Positions 17,117 to 28,065 are shown, numbered from the stretch's first letter. The stretch: 64,000 nt of DNA from Auraticoccus monumenti (GCF_900101785.1 NZ_LT629688.1:372001-436000), one strand, 5' to 3'. Notes: generated by a model from the sequence alone, not told the origin. Program-made: numbers and translations.

Positions 17117-18039
17117 GGACCAGGCCGGGCCGACGCGACTGGGTCCGGCGGGCGGAGGACCTCGGCCGCCCGGGCCACGACGGCCGTCGTCAGGGCGGTC
17201 GTGGTCGCGGACTCGAGCCGCCAGTGCTGCCAGGAGAGGGCGACGTCCACGTGTCCCCGTCCGGGCCACAGCGCGACCAGCTCACCGGCGTCCAGGGCCT
17301 GGGTGATGGTCGGCTCGGGCAGCATCCCCCAGCCGATGCCCAGCCGCACCGCCCGGTCGAAGTCCCACGAGGAGGGGACGCTGGTCGCCGGCGGGGGCGC
17401 GCCGTCCCAGCCGAGGGCGCTCAGCATCGTGTGCTGCAGGGTGTCCCGGCGGTCGAAGACCAGCACCGGGGCACGCCCGAGGTCGACCGCCGTCCCGCTC
17501 CCCCAGCGCTCGACCCACCCGGGGGCCGCGACGGCCTGGTAGCGCAGCGAGCCGAGGGGCACCGTGCGGCAGCCCTGGATGGGTCGCGGCTCGGAGGTGA
17601 CGGCCCCGATCACCCGGCCCTGGCGGAGGAGTTCCGCGGAGTGCCGCTCGTCGTCGCGGAGCAGCTCCAGCACCACGTGCTGGGTCGTCTGCACGTCGGC
17701 CACCACCGGCAGGAACCAGGTCGCCAGCGAGTCGGCGTTGACCGCGACCGCCAGCTGCGTCGGCGGCGCGGACGGGTCTGAGCCGGCGTGCAGCTCGGTC
17801 AGCGCCTCGGCCTGGAGCAGCTCGATCTGCGCGGCCAGCCGGAGCAGGACCTCACCACCCTCGGTCGGCTGGACGGGCCGGCTGCGCCGCACCAGCACCT
17901 GGCCCACCCGGTTCTCCAGGGCCCTGAGCCGCTGGCTCACCGCCGACGGCGTCAGGTGCAGCTCCTGGGCGGCCGCGTCGAGGCTGCCCAGCCGCAGCAC
18001 GACGGCCAGGGTGGAGAGGGCGGCGGGATCCAGGTGCAT
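17113..18039 (-). CDS. lysG: LysR family regulator, ArgP/LysG type
   Basis: 308 residues. N-terminal winged helix (ALSTLAVVLRLGSLDAAAQELHLTPSAVSQR, shown here in part) and a two-lobed effector domain starting near residue 92 (TQLAVAVNADSLATWFLP), a wording characteristic of ArgP/LysG regulators that sense lysine or arginine and activate the LysE exporter. A lysE-family gene is present 2 kb away, separated by the alcohol dehydrogenase pair, whereas the two are normally divergent neighbours. The ATG 18039 is preceded by TAGGCT 6 nt upstream (18046-18051), so the mRNA is probably leaderless. Confidence 0.88.
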   Translation of the reverse strand: MHLDPAALSTLAVVLRLGSLDAAAQELHLTPSAVSQRLRALENRVGQVLVRRSRPVQPTEGGEVLLRLAAQIELLQAEALTELHAGSDPSAPPTQLAVAVNADSLATWFLPVVADVQTTQHVVLELLRDDERHSAELLRQGRVIGAVTSEPRPIQGCRTVPLGSLRYQAVAAPGWVERWGSGTAVDLGRAPVLVFDRRDTLQHTMLSALGWDGAPPPATSVPSSWDFDRAVRLGIGWGMLPEPTITQALDAGELVALWPGRGHVDVALSWQHWRLESATTTALTTAVVARAAEVLRPPDPVASARPGP

Positions 18040-18045
18040 CTCCGC

Positions 18046-18051
18046 AGCCTA
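18046..18051 (-). promoter_or_regulatory. -10 box of leaderless lysG transcript
   Basis: TAGGCT on the minus strand, 6 nt before the ATG at 18039. Confidence 0.55.
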
Positions 18052-18232
18052 GGAGGGAGCGGGGCTCCCGGTGGCGCTGCGGAGCCGGGCACGCGGGTGG
18101 AGGACGCCCGACCCCGTGACACGGCTTTCGCCCGCGGGGCGACGTCGTCGCGGACCGACGGGGTGCGCTCCGCCGGTCGGGGTACAGCCGTCGTGGAGGG
18201 CGCTGTCGGAGCGACCAGGTCAGGAGGACCGG

Positions 18233-19381
18233 ATGAAGGCGATGACGTACCGAGGCCCGTACCGGGTGCGCGTGGAGGAGAAGGACGTGCCGCGCATCGA
18301 GCACCCCAACGACGCGATCATCCGGATGACCATGGCCTCGATCTGCGGCTCCGACCTGCACCTGTACCACGGGATGATGCCGGACACCCGGATCGGTCAC
18401 ACCTTCGGCCACGAGTTCATCGGCGTCGTCGAGGAGGTCGGTCCGTCGGTGCAGCGGCTGCAGCGCGGGGACCGGGTGATGGTGCCGTTCAACATCTACT
18501 GCGGTTCCTGCTGGTTCTGCGCCCGCGGCCTCTACTCCAACTGCCACAACGTCAACCCCAACGCGACCGCGGTCGGCGGCATCTACGGCTACTCCCACAC
18601 CACCGGTGGCTACGACGGCGGCCAGGCCGAGTTCGTCCGGGTGCCCTTCGCCGACGTCGGGCCCTCGGTGATCCCGGAGTGGCTGGACGACGAGGACGCC
18701 CTGATGCTCACCGACGCCTGCTCGACCGGCTACTTCGGGGCCCAGCTCGGCGACATCGTCGAGGGTGACACCGTGCTGGTGCTGGGCGCCGGTCCGGTCG
18801 GGCTGTACGCCGCGAAGTCGGCCTGGTTCATGGGTGCCGGTCGGGTGATCGTGATCGACCACCTGGACTACCGGCTGGAGCGGGCGCGCACCTTCGCCCA
18901 CGCCGAGACCTACAACTTCGCCGAGCACGACGACATCGTCGTGCACATGAAGAAGATCACCGACCACCTCGGTGCCGACGTGGCGATCGACTGCGTCGGG
19001 GCGGAGGCCGACGGCAACCTCACCCAGCACCTGCTGGCGGCCAAGTTCACCCTGCAGGGCGGCTCGCCGACCGCGCTGAACTGGGCGATCGACTCCGTCC
19101 GCAAGGGCGGCACGGTCTCGGTGATGGGCGCCTACGGTCCCATCTTCAGCGCGGTGAAGTTCGGGGACGCGCTCAACAAGGGCCTCACGCTGCGGATGAA
19201 CCAGGCACCGGTGAAGCGGCAGTGGCCCCGGCTGCTCGAGCACATCCGCAACGGTCACCTCAAGCCCAGCGAGCTGATCACCCACCGCATCCCGCTGGAG
19301 CACATCGCCGAGGGCTACCACATGTTCTCGGCCAAGCTCGACGACTGCGTGAAGATCGCCGTCGTCCCCGACCAGGCCTGA
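18233..19381 (+). CDS. Zinc-dependent alcohol dehydrogenase (MDR family, formaldehyde-dehydrogenase-like)
   Basis: 382 residues. Medium-chain dehydrogenase: catalytic zinc ligands in ICGSDLHLY (Cys) and GHTFGHEFIG (His-Glu), structural zinc cysteines in YCGSCWFCARGLYSNC, and nucleotide-binding GAGPVGLY near residue 188. Length and the long insert after residue 110 (NVNPNATAVGGIYGYSHTTGGYDGGQAEFVRVP) match the formaldehyde-dismutase/glutathione-independent formaldehyde dehydrogenase subgroup, whose substrates vary. CAGGAGG at 18221-18227 sets the start at ATG 18233. The next gene begins 24 bp later and is probably co-transcribed. The pair sits between lysG and lysE. Confidence 0.9.
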   Translation: MKAMTYRGPYRVRVEEKDVPRIEHPNDAIIRMTMASICGSDLHLYHGMMPDTRIGHTFGHEFIGVVEEVGPSVQRLQRGDRVMVPFNIYCGSCWFCARGLYSNCHNVNPNATAVGGIYGYSHTTGGYDGGQAEFVRVPFADVGPSVIPEWLDDEDALMLTDACSTGYFGAQLGDIVEGDTVLVLGAGPVGLYAAKSAWFMGAGRVIVIDHLDYRLERARTFAHAETYNFAEHDDIVVHMKKITDHLGADVAIDCVGAEADGNLTQHLLAAKFTLQGGSPTALNWAIDSVRKGGTVSVMGAYGPIFSAVKFGDALNKGLTLRMNQAPVKRQWPRLLEHIRNGHLKPSELITHRIPLEHIAEGYHMFSAKLDDCVKIAVVPDQA

Positions 19382-19405
19382 CGGCCGAGACGACAGGAGC
19401 CTCCC

Positions 19406-19999
19406 GTGGCCTACACCGCCCACCGCCCCCACCCCAACCCCTCCGCCGACGAGCTGCGCGCCCGGATCCCCGGCTGGGGCGTCGACCTCGACCCGGCCGA
19501 CCGGCCCTCCACACCCAAGCTGCGCTTCGACCCCGCCGCCAGCGGGGCCCACTGGGACCTCCCCGACCGCCAGCCCGAGGAGCACCCGCGCGAGCACTCG
19601 ATCGAGCACGCGGGGGTGACGCCGGTGTTCGGCACCGCCCAGCCGCTGCACGGGGTGTCGGGTGCCATCCGGCGCTACTCCTACCGGCGGTTCAGCGAGG
19701 CGCGGGCGGCGCACTGGCTGCTGCTGATCGCCGCCGACCGGGTGGACTTCGTCGGGTCCCGGTTCACGGGCCTGCTGCAGGGACGCCCGGACGACCCGGT
19801 CAGCGAGACCGGCATCCTGGCCGAGGCGAGGTACCACGGCCTCCGCTCGCGCACCGGCGACAACCGTCGACGGGTCGACACCGCGCACACCTGGATCGAC
19901 CCCCTCGTCGTCGGGGCACCGTGGATCGGCGGGGCCGCGCTCGCGCTGGTGGGCAGCGCGGTCGTCCGCCGGGCCGCGAAGGGGCTTCGTCGCCGCTGA
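19406..19999 (+). CDS. Conserved hypothetical protein paired with alcohol dehydrogenase
   Basis: 197 residues from GTG 19406, preceded by ACAGGAG. N-terminal half is polar with many Pro and charged residues (NPSADELRARIPGWGVDLDPADRP, in part), including a PREHSIEHAGVTPVFGTAQPLHGVSG segment. A short amphipathic middle (YSYRRFSEARAAHWLLLIAADRVDFVGS) and a late hydrophobic helix (VVGAPWIGGAALALVGSAVV, near the C-terminus) suggest a membrane-attached protein. Only 24 bp follow the dehydrogenase stop, so a joint role is likely. I do not recognise a named domain. Confidence 0.78.
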   Translation: MAYTAHRPHPNPSADELRARIPGWGVDLDPADRPSTPKLRFDPAASGAHWDLPDRQPEEHPREHSIEHAGVTPVFGTAQPLHGVSGAIRRYSYRRFSEARAAHWLLLIAADRVDFVGSRFTGLLQGRPDDPVSETGILAEARYHGLRSRTGDNRRRVDTAHTWIDPLVVGAPWIGGAALALVGSAVVRRAAKGLRRR

Positions 20000-20060
20000 C
20001 GGTTCGGCCCGGTCAGGGAGGCAGATGAAGCTCGGCTTCAGCAACTGCAGATAGTTTCGC

Positions 20061-20089
20061 TGGACTGCATCACGGTGGCGACCTAGCGT
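20061..20089 (+). promoter_or_regulatory. Promoter of leaderless lysE transcript
   Basis: -10 TAGCGT at 20084-20089, 7 nt before the GTG start at 20097; weak -35 TGGACT at 20061-20066 with a 17-bp spacer. The upstream 97-bp gap would hold the LysG site. Confidence 0.55.
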
Positions 20090-20096
20090 CGGGGTC

Positions 20097-20702
20097 GTGG
20101 ATCTCTCCGTGGTGCTGACCGGCTTCGTCAGCGGTGCCGCCCTCATCGTCGCCATCGGTGCGCAGAACGCCTTCGTCCTCCGGCAGGGGCTGCGGCGCGA
20201 GCACGTGGCTCCCGTCGTGCTGCTGTGCGTGCTGGCGGACGTGGTGCTGATGAGCGCCGGAGCGGCCGGGCTGGGCCTGCTGGTCGAGCGGTTGCCATGG
20301 CTGGAGACGGCAGCCCGGTGGGGCGGTGGGCTCTTCCTGATCGGCTACGCGGTGCTGGCCATCCGTCGGGCCGTCCGGCCGCCCGCGGCGCTGGAGGCAC
20401 GGGAGCGGGGAGCCGGGTCGCTGACCACGGCGCTGCTGACCGCCGCCGCGCTGACCTTCCTCAACCCGCACGTCTACCTCGACACCGTGGTGCTGCTCGG
20501 CGCCCTGGCCAACGGTCACGGCGAGGACCGCTGGCAGTTCGTGCTGGGCTCGGCCAGTGCCAGCGTGGTCTGGTTCTCCGCGCTCGGCTTCGGCGCCTAC
20601 CGGCTGGCCGGCGTGCTGGGGCGACCGGCCACCTGGCGGGTCGTCGACGCGGTCATCGGCGCCATGATGCTGGTGCTCGGCCTGGTGCTGCTGCTCGGCT
20701 GA
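20097..20702 (+). CDS. lysE: LysE family amino acid exporter
   Basis: 201 residues, the usual LysE size. The signature GAQNAFVLRQGL lies at about residues 21-32, followed by five to six hydrophobic segments and the NPHVYLDTVVLLG motif near residue 122. LysE proteins export lysine and arginine by proton exchange under control of LysG. The GTG 20097 start follows a -10 box by 7 nt, so the transcript appears leaderless. The lysG-type gene is 2 kb upstream on the other strand, separated by two genes. Its stop and that of the convergent APC permease lie in one 8-bp palindrome. Confidence 0.92.
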   Translation: MDLSVVLTGFVSGAALIVAIGAQNAFVLRQGLRREHVAPVVLLCVLADVVLMSAGAAGLGLLVERLPWLETAARWGGGLFLIGYAVLAIRRAVRPPAALEARERGAGSLTTALLTAAALTFLNPHVYLDTVVLLGALANGHGEDRWQFVLGSASASVVWFSALGFGAYRLAGVLGRPATWRVVDAVIGAMMLVLGLVLLLG

Positions 20703-20704
20703 GC

Positions 20705-22126
20705 TCAGCGGTGCGGGGTGCGCGGGTCGATCTGCTTGGAGCCGATGTCGGCCTTCTGGTGCAGCACGTACTTGTTCACCAGGAGCGTGATGACACCCAG
20801 CGCGACCCCGATCAGCATCAGCCAGCCGGCCACCTCGTAGTCCGCGGAGGCCCGGCCCGACAGCGGGCTCGCCAGGTAGGCGCAGAGGATGGCGCCGATC
20901 ACCGGCACCACGGCGGGGGTGTGGAAGTGCTGGTGCTCGACCCGGTCCCGTCGCAGCACCAGCACGGTGATGTTCACGACGGTGAACACGCACAGCAGGA
21001 TGAGCGACGTGGTGCCGCCGAGGGCGGTGAGGTCGGCCAGCGCGATCAGCGCGAAGGCGAGCAGGGTGGTGAACACGATGGCCACCGCGGGGGTGCGCCG
21101 GCCGGGGAGCACCATGCCCAGGGGCCGCGGCAGCACGTTCTCCCGGGCCATCCCGTAGAGCAGCCGGCTGGCCATCAGCATGTTGATCAGGGCCGAGTTC
21201 GCCACCGCGAACATGGAGATCCAGGCGAAGACCGCGATCGGGAACCCGGGCGCGCCGGCCTCGACCACCTTGAGCAGCGGGGTGGTCCCCTCCCCGAGCT
21301 CCTCGGGCGAGACCAGCGCCACCGAGGAGATGGCCACCAGCACGTAGATCACGCCGGTGACCAGCAGGCCGATGATCATGTAGCGGGGGAAGATCTTGCT
21401 CGGGTTCTTGGTCTCCTCGGCCATGTTCACCGAGTCCTCGAAGCCCACCATGGCGAAGAAGGCCAGCGCCGTGGCGGCGGTCACCGCCCCGAAGGCGGTG
21501 TCCCCCTCGGGGACGTTGAACTCCGTCAGCCGCCCCGTCTCGCCGACCCCGCGGGCCAGCGCCCAGGCCCCGACGCCGATGACGATCAGCAGCCCGCTCA
21601 GCTCGATGCAGGTGAGCACCACGTTGGCCTTGACGCTCTCCCCCACGCCGCGGAGGTTCACCAGCGCCACCGCGGTCATGAAGCCGAGCGCGGCGATCAG
21701 CAGCACCCAGCCGGTCGGCTCGTCCACGCCGACCGCGGCGAACAGGTTGCCGGCGAAGGCCTTGGCGGCGCTGGAGGCCGAGGTCAGGCCCGAGCACATC
21801 ACCGCGAAGGTCACCAGGAAGGTGAGGAAGTGGATCCTGAACGCGCGGTGGGTGTAGATCGCCGCGCCGCCGGCCCGTGGGTACTTCGTCACCAGCTCCA
21901 GGTAGCTGAAGGCGGTGAGGAAGGCCACCACGAAGGCGCACAGGAAGGGCAGCCACACCGCGCCGCCCACCTGGGCGGCCACCTTGCCGGTCAGGGAGTA
22001 CACGCCGGTGCCGAGGATGTCCCCGACGATGAACAGCAGCAGGAGACCGGGCCCGATCACGCGCTTGAGCTCGGTGGGTTGCTCACCGGAGACGGACGTC
22101 GTCTCCTCGTGGACGTTCCTCGTCAT
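20705..22126 (-). CDS. APC superfamily amino acid permease
   Basis: 473 residues with about 12 hydrophobic segments. The first helix carries IGPGLLLLFIVGDILGTGVYSL, with the unwound GxG substrate-binding motif typical of APC amino acid/cation transporters; FAMVGFEDSVNMAEETKNPSKIFPR is the conserved helix 6 region and following loop. The N-terminus is short and polar. GAGGAGGTCGCC directly precedes ATG 22126. Substrate not deducible. Convergent with lysE with only 2 bp between, so each may read into the other. Confidence 0.9.
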   Translation of the reverse strand: MTRNVHEETTSVSGEQPTELKRVIGPGLLLLFIVGDILGTGVYSLTGKVAAQVGGAVWLPFLCAFVVAFLTAFSYLELVTKYPRAGGAAIYTHRAFRIHFLTFLVTFAVMCSGLTSASSAAKAFAGNLFAAVGVDEPTGWVLLIAALGFMTAVALVNLRGVGESVKANVVLTCIELSGLLIVIGVGAWALARGVGETGRLTEFNVPEGDTAFGAVTAATALAFFAMVGFEDSVNMAEETKNPSKIFPRYMIIGLLVTGVIYVLVAISSVALVSPEELGEGTTPLLKVVEAGAPGFPIAVFAWISMFAVANSALINMLMASRLLYGMARENVLPRPLGMVLPGRRTPAVAIVFTTLLAFALIALADLTALGGTTSLILLCVFTVVNITVLVLRRDRVEHQHFHTPAVVPVIGAILCAYLASPLSGRASADYEVAGWLMLIGVALGVITLLVNKYVLHQKADIGSKQIDPRTPHR

Positions 22127-22276
22127 GGCGACCTCCTCGGGGTCAGTCGACAGTCGACCACAGCCGGCCCCCGCTGACCAGGTATCGGGACCGAGTCGTG
22201 ACCTGACGCGCCTGGGTTCTGGCCCCGTCAGCGCCTAGCCTCGCCAGGAAACCACCCGGACCGAGGAGACAAACCG

Positions 22277-23041
22277 ATGCGCCGCCTCACCCTGCTGCTG
22301 CCCGCCGCCGTGCTGGCCCTGACCCTGACCGCCTGCGGTGGCAGCACCAGCCCGGAACCGGCGGACGGGGGCGCTCCCACCTCGGGTGCGCCGGACACCT
22401 CCACCGCACCGGACAGCTCCGCCGCGCCGGAGACCTCGAGCGCCCCCGAGGGCGACGCGGGCGCACCGACCGGGGAGGCCGCCGACCTGGTGCTGTCCGG
22501 GGCGGTCGGCGGGCTCACCTTCGAGCCCAGCACCGAGCCCGTCAGCGGGGGGCCCGACCTGAGCCAGCTCGGTGACCAGATCACGATCGAGCCCGAGGAG
22601 TGCAAGAGCGCCCTCACCCCCGAGGTCCTCGCCCAGGGCGAGGAGGACCTCGAGAGCGGTCGGTCGGCCCTGTCCGTGGCCACCGGGGAGTCCGAGATCG
22701 TGGTCGCCCTGGTCAGCGAGACCGTCGGCGGTGTGGAGGAGGCCCGGGAGCGGCTGGACACCTGCGGCGAGCTGACCATGGACGTCGGCATGGGCGAACC
22801 CCTCCAGGTGACGATCACCGAGACCGACGTGCCCGAGGCCGAGGGCGCCACCGACACCCTGGGCCTGGTCGTGAGCACCGCCCTGCCGGGCCAGACCGTC
22901 ACGAGCACGCAGTACATGGCCACGGTCCGCGAGCGCCAGGTGGTGCTCAACGGCAGCAGCATCCCCGGCGGGGACGGCTCGACGGACTCGCTGGACGCCG
23001 CCTACACCGCCCAGGTCGAGAAGATCGTCGCCGCCAGCTGA
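22277..23041 (+). CDS. Secreted lipoprotein of unknown function
   Basis: 254 residues. Type II signal peptide: RR start, hydrophobic stretch, lipobox LTAC with Cys20. A low-complexity Ser/Thr/Pro/Ala linker (residues 21-80) leads to a globular domain with an internal cysteine pair (EECKSAL and LDTCGEL) that may form a disulfide. ATG 22277 follows GAGGAG; a TAGCCT -10 box is at 22236-22241. The layout resembles actinobacterial cell-surface lipoproteins of the LppX/DUF-type, but no specific family is recognised. Stands alone, ahead of the RecQ-type helicase. Confidence 0.8.
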   Translation: MRRLTLLLPAAVLALTLTACGGSTSPEPADGGAPTSGAPDTSTAPDSSAAPETSSAPEGDAGAPTGEAADLVLSGAVGGLTFEPSTEPVSGGPDLSQLGDQITIEPEECKSALTPEVLAQGEEDLESGRSALSVATGESEIVVALVSETVGGVEEARERLDTCGELTMDVGMGEPLQVTITETDVPEAEGATDTLGLVVSTALPGQTVTSTQYMATVRERQVVLNGSSIPGGDGSTDSLDAAYTAQVEKIVAAS

Positions 23042-23116
23042 TCCACAGGGCCGCACCGGCCCCGAGCACCATCCACAGGGGCGGGCCGTCGGAGGGTCGC
23101 TGTCGGTGGTGGAGGA

Positions 23117-23122
23117 CATACT
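23117..23122 (+). promoter_or_regulatory. Possible -10 box, leaderless helicase transcript
   Basis: CATACT, 6 nt before the GTG at 23129; one base off TATACT. Confidence 0.4.
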
Positions 23123-23128
23123 CAGGAC

Positions 23129-25312
<2,184 letters not shown>

Positions 25313-25320
25313 CCGTCTCG

Positions 25321-25344
25321 GTCGCGGGAGCCTGGTCCCGCGAC
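25321..25344 (+). terminator. Terminator hairpin after the helicase gene
   Basis: Perfect 9-bp stem (25321-25329 with 25336-25344) and 6-nt loop, 8 nt after the stop. Confidence 0.65.
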
Positions 25345-25527
25345 GGCCGGGCCGGCGCGAGGGGTCAGGCCGGTCAGGGCGCGTCGAGTCGTGCCGGGGA
25401 GGGCGGTGGGCCAGGGGCCGCCCCCTCCCGGGGCCGGACCGACCCTGGCCGCACCCCCAGAAGGGGCCGATCGGGGGTCCGGACGCGGTTCACTGGAGTC
25501 ATCCGCACCAGATCCCGGGAGGGCACC

Positions 25528-25905
25528 ATGTCCAGCTACCAGTCCACCGTCCAGGGCGACGAGCGCACCCTGGCCGTCGCCGCCCACCTCTCGGCGATCG
25601 TCGCGATGGTGGTGAGCGCCGGCTGGCTGAGCTTCGTGGGACCCCTCGTCGTGTGGCTGCTCTTCCGCGACCGCAGCGCCTTCGTCCGCCGCTCAGCCGC
25701 CGGCTCGTTCAACTTCAACCTGTGGGCCTGGGTGATCTCGGTGATCGCCTGGGTGTGCGCCTTCACCGTGGTGCTGCTGCCCCTGGCCGTGGTGCTGTGG
25801 GTGGTGGCCGGGCTGATGACGGTCATCTGCCACGTGCTCGGCGCCGTCCGCGCCAGCCGCGGCGTGCTGTACACCTACCCGGTGCAGCTCCGCGTGCTGC
25901 GCTGA
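25528..25905 (+). CDS. DUF4870 domain membrane protein
   Basis: 125 residues. Polar start (SSYQSTVQGDERTLA), then three hydrophobic segments (about 17-37, 43-52 region entering, 64-110) with the DUF4870 pattern: HLSAI near the first helix, the RDRSAFVRRSAAGSFNFNLW loop, and a paired C-terminal helix. ATG 25528 is set by GGGAGGG upstream; the open frame runs far upstream as a shadow of the helicase. Small membrane proteins of this family have no established role. Ends at a bidirectional hairpin facing the VOC gene. Confidence 0.85.
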   Translation: MSSYQSTVQGDERTLAVAAHLSAIVAMVVSAGWLSFVGPLVVWLLFRDRSAFVRRSAAGSFNFNLWAWVISVIAWVCAFTVVLLPLAVVLWVVAGLMTVICHVLGAVRASRGVLYTYPVQLRVLR

Positions 25906-25928
25906 CACCCACCGCCCGCTCGGGCCCG

Positions 25929-25960
25929 GAGGCCTCCACCGCTGCCGCGGTGGGGGCCTC
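25929..25960. terminator. Bidirectional terminator hairpin
   Basis: 13-bp arms 25929-25941 and 25948-25960 with one G-T pair and a 6-nt loop, between the convergent DUF4870 and VOC genes. Confidence 0.75.
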
Positions 25961-25983
25961 TCGTCGTCCCGGCCGGCTGCGGC

Positions 25984-26397
25984 TCAGGCCCCGCTGCCGG
26001 CGATGTTCACCATCCAGGAGACCCCGAACCGGTCGGTGCACTGGCCGTACTCGTCGCCCCACATCTGCTTCTCCAGCGGCATGGTGACCGTCCCGTCGGC
26101 CGCCAGCCGGTCCCAGTAGCCGCGCAGTGCGGCGGCGTCGTCCCCGCTGAGGCTCAGGGTGCCGTTGGCCGGCAGGTCCGGCCCGGTCCCGGGCGGGAGG
26201 TCCGAGCCCATCAGCACGACCAGCTCACCGGCGTCCAGCTGGGCGTGCATGACGCCGTCGGCTCCCTCGGCGGAGGGGTCGCCGTACTCCCCGAAGGTGC
26301 TGATGCTGAGCTCCCCACCGAAGACGCCGTGGTAGAACTCCATCGCCTCGCGGGCCCGGCCGTCGAACATCAGGTAGGGGTTGAGTCGGGCTGCCAT
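25984..26397 (-). CDS. VOC superfamily protein (PhnB-like)
   Basis: 137 residues. Two beta-alpha-beta modules of the vicinal oxygen chelate fold: LNPYLMFDGRAREAMEFYHGVFGGEL at the N-terminus, and QMWGDEYGQCTDRFGVSWMVNI at the end, both typical of PhnB/3-demethylubiquinone methyltransferase-like VOC proteins. Glyoxalase-like metal ligands are only partly preserved, so catalysis is uncertain. ATG 26397 has CGAGGAG upstream. The gene lies beyond the MFS gene on the same strand (86 bp apart), but no functional tie is evident. Confidence 0.85.
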   Translation of the reverse strand: MAARLNPYLMFDGRAREAMEFYHGVFGGELSISTFGEYGDPSAEGADGVMHAQLDAGELVVLMGSDLPPGTGPDLPANGTLSLSGDDAAALRGYWDRLAADGTVTMPLEKQMWGDEYGQCTDRFGVSWMVNIAGSGA

Positions 26398-26483
26398 GCT
26401 GCGCTCCTCGGGTGGGCGGGACGTCCTGCTCGGAGGCTAGCGACGTCCCGCCCCGGCCACCAGACCCCTCCGGTGGCGCCTGC

Positions 26484-27896
26484 TCAGATGGTCCGCGTCG
26501 TGTAGTCGACGTCGGCGGTGTCGCGGCTGATGACCAGCGCCACCAGCGTGATCAGCGCGGCCCCGGTCAGGTAGGCGCCGACCCAGAAGACGCTGCCGTC
26601 GGCCGCGGCCCAGAGCGCGACGAAGATGCTGGGCGCCACCGCCGCACCGAGGATGCTGGCCACGTTGTAGCTGATGGCGCTGCCGGTGTAGCGGACGCTG
26701 GTGGCGAACAGCTCCGGCAGCACCGCACCCATCGGCCCGAAGGTCAGCCCCATCAGCGACAGGCCGATGACCAGCCCGGCCATCACCCCGACCGTGCCGC
26801 CGTCGAAGATGGTGGAGAACAGCAGGCCGAAGACGGCGATGGCCGCCGTGACCCCGATCAGCAGCCGGCGGCGCCCCAGGCGCTCGGCCAGCGGACCGGA
26901 CACCAGGGTGAAGATGCCGAAGAAGACGACCCCGATGATCAGCATGGTGAGGAAGTCGGTGCGGGTGTAGCCCAGGCCCGGCAGGAACGAGTCGGGGTTG
27001 AAGGGTCGTCCGGCCGCCTCGGCCGCCGCCTGCGCCTTCTGCACCGTGTCCGGCGTGGTGCCGTAGGACATGGTGAAGGTCGTCATCAGGTAGAAGAGGA
27101 CGTAGGTGGCCAGCATGATGAAGGTGCCCAGCAGCATCGGGCGCCAGGCGGTCTTGAAGGCGCGCACCAGCGGCACCTGCGCCACCTCGCCCTGGTCCAG
27201 CACCTGCTGGAAGGCCGGGCTCTCGATCAGCTTGAACCGCACGTAGAGCCCGATGGCCACCAGCACGATGCTGATCAGGAAGGGCACCCGCCAGCCCCAG
27301 CTCTGGAACTGCGCCGGGGTCAGCGTCAGGCTGAGCACCACGAAGATGGCGTTGGCCAGGATGAAGCCGATCGGCGCCCCCAGCTGCGGGAAGGTCCCCC
27401 AGATGGCCCGGCGGCCGGCCGGGGCGTTCTCGGTGGCCAGCAGCGCCGCGCCGGACCACTCACCACCCAGCCCGAGCCCCTGGCAGAACCGCAGCACCAC
27501 CAGGAAGGCCGGGGCCCAGAACTCCCAGCCGGGGGTCAGCGCGGTGGGCAGGCAGCCGATCAGGAAGGTCGCGATGCCCATCAGCAGCAGCGAGCCGACC
27601 AACGTGCCCTTGCGACCCACCCGGTCCCCGAAGTGGCCGAACAGGATCGAGCCCACCGGCCGCGCCACGAAGGCCACGCCGAAGACGGCCAGCGACGCCA
27701 GCAGCCGCGTCGTCTCGTCCGCGCCGGTGAAGAAGAGCGAGGGGAACACCAGCACCGCGGCCGTGGCGTAGGCGTAGAAGTCGAAGAACTCGATCGAGGT
27801 GCCGATGAGGCTGGCCACGATCACCCGCCCCCGCGGGTTGGTGGGGCCCGGGGCATCCGGCTGCTCCGACGCGGAGACGTCCTGCTCGGTGGTCAT
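26484..27896 (-). CDS. MFS transporter, metabolite:H+ symporter (MHS) type
   Basis: 470 residues, 12 predicted helices. Classic MHS/ProP wording: ASLIGTSIEFFDFYAYATAA in helix 1, FGHFGDRVGRKGTLV between helices 2 and 3, and GLGLGGEWSGAALLATENAP in helix 5. This group imports carboxylates, osmolytes such as proline/betaine, or shikimate-like acids with protons; the substrate cannot be read. ATG 27896 is used; a GATAGGACACC stretch precedes it. The frame is open further upstream but homology begins here. Transcribed alone. Confidence 0.92.
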   Translation of the reverse strand: MTTEQDVSASEQPDAPGPTNPRGRVIVASLIGTSIEFFDFYAYATAAVLVFPSLFFTGADETTRLLASLAVFGVAFVARPVGSILFGHFGDRVGRKGTLVGSLLLMGIATFLIGCLPTALTPGWEFWAPAFLVVLRFCQGLGLGGEWSGAALLATENAPAGRRAIWGTFPQLGAPIGFILANAIFVVLSLTLTPAQFQSWGWRVPFLISIVLVAIGLYVRFKLIESPAFQQVLDQGEVAQVPLVRAFKTAWRPMLLGTFIMLATYVLFYLMTTFTMSYGTTPDTVQKAQAAAEAAGRPFNPDSFLPGLGYTRTDFLTMLIIGVVFFGIFTLVSGPLAERLGRRRLLIGVTAAIAVFGLLFSTIFDGGTVGVMAGLVIGLSLMGLTFGPMGAVLPELFATSVRYTGSAISYNVASILGAAVAPSIFVALWAAADGSVFWVGAYLTGAALITLVALVISRDTADVDYTTRTI

Positions 27897-28030
27897 GCGG
27901 TGTCCTATCGCCTGCCCCGTCGGGGTTGACGGGCCCCGCGACTGTAGGTCAGCGTCGCCCCCGCGCGGAAGACGTCCCGACCAGCAGGACCGCACCGTCT
28001 CCTACGACCGCAGGAGGCTCCGGGAACGAC

Positions 28031-28065
28031 AGAGCTCCCGGTCGGATGACCCGACCGGGAGCTCT
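28031..28065 (-). terminator. Terminator hairpin of tRNA-Leu
   Basis: Perfect 15-bp stem (28031-28045 with 28051-28065), 5-nt loop, 10 nt beyond the 3' end of the tRNA. Confidence 0.85.
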
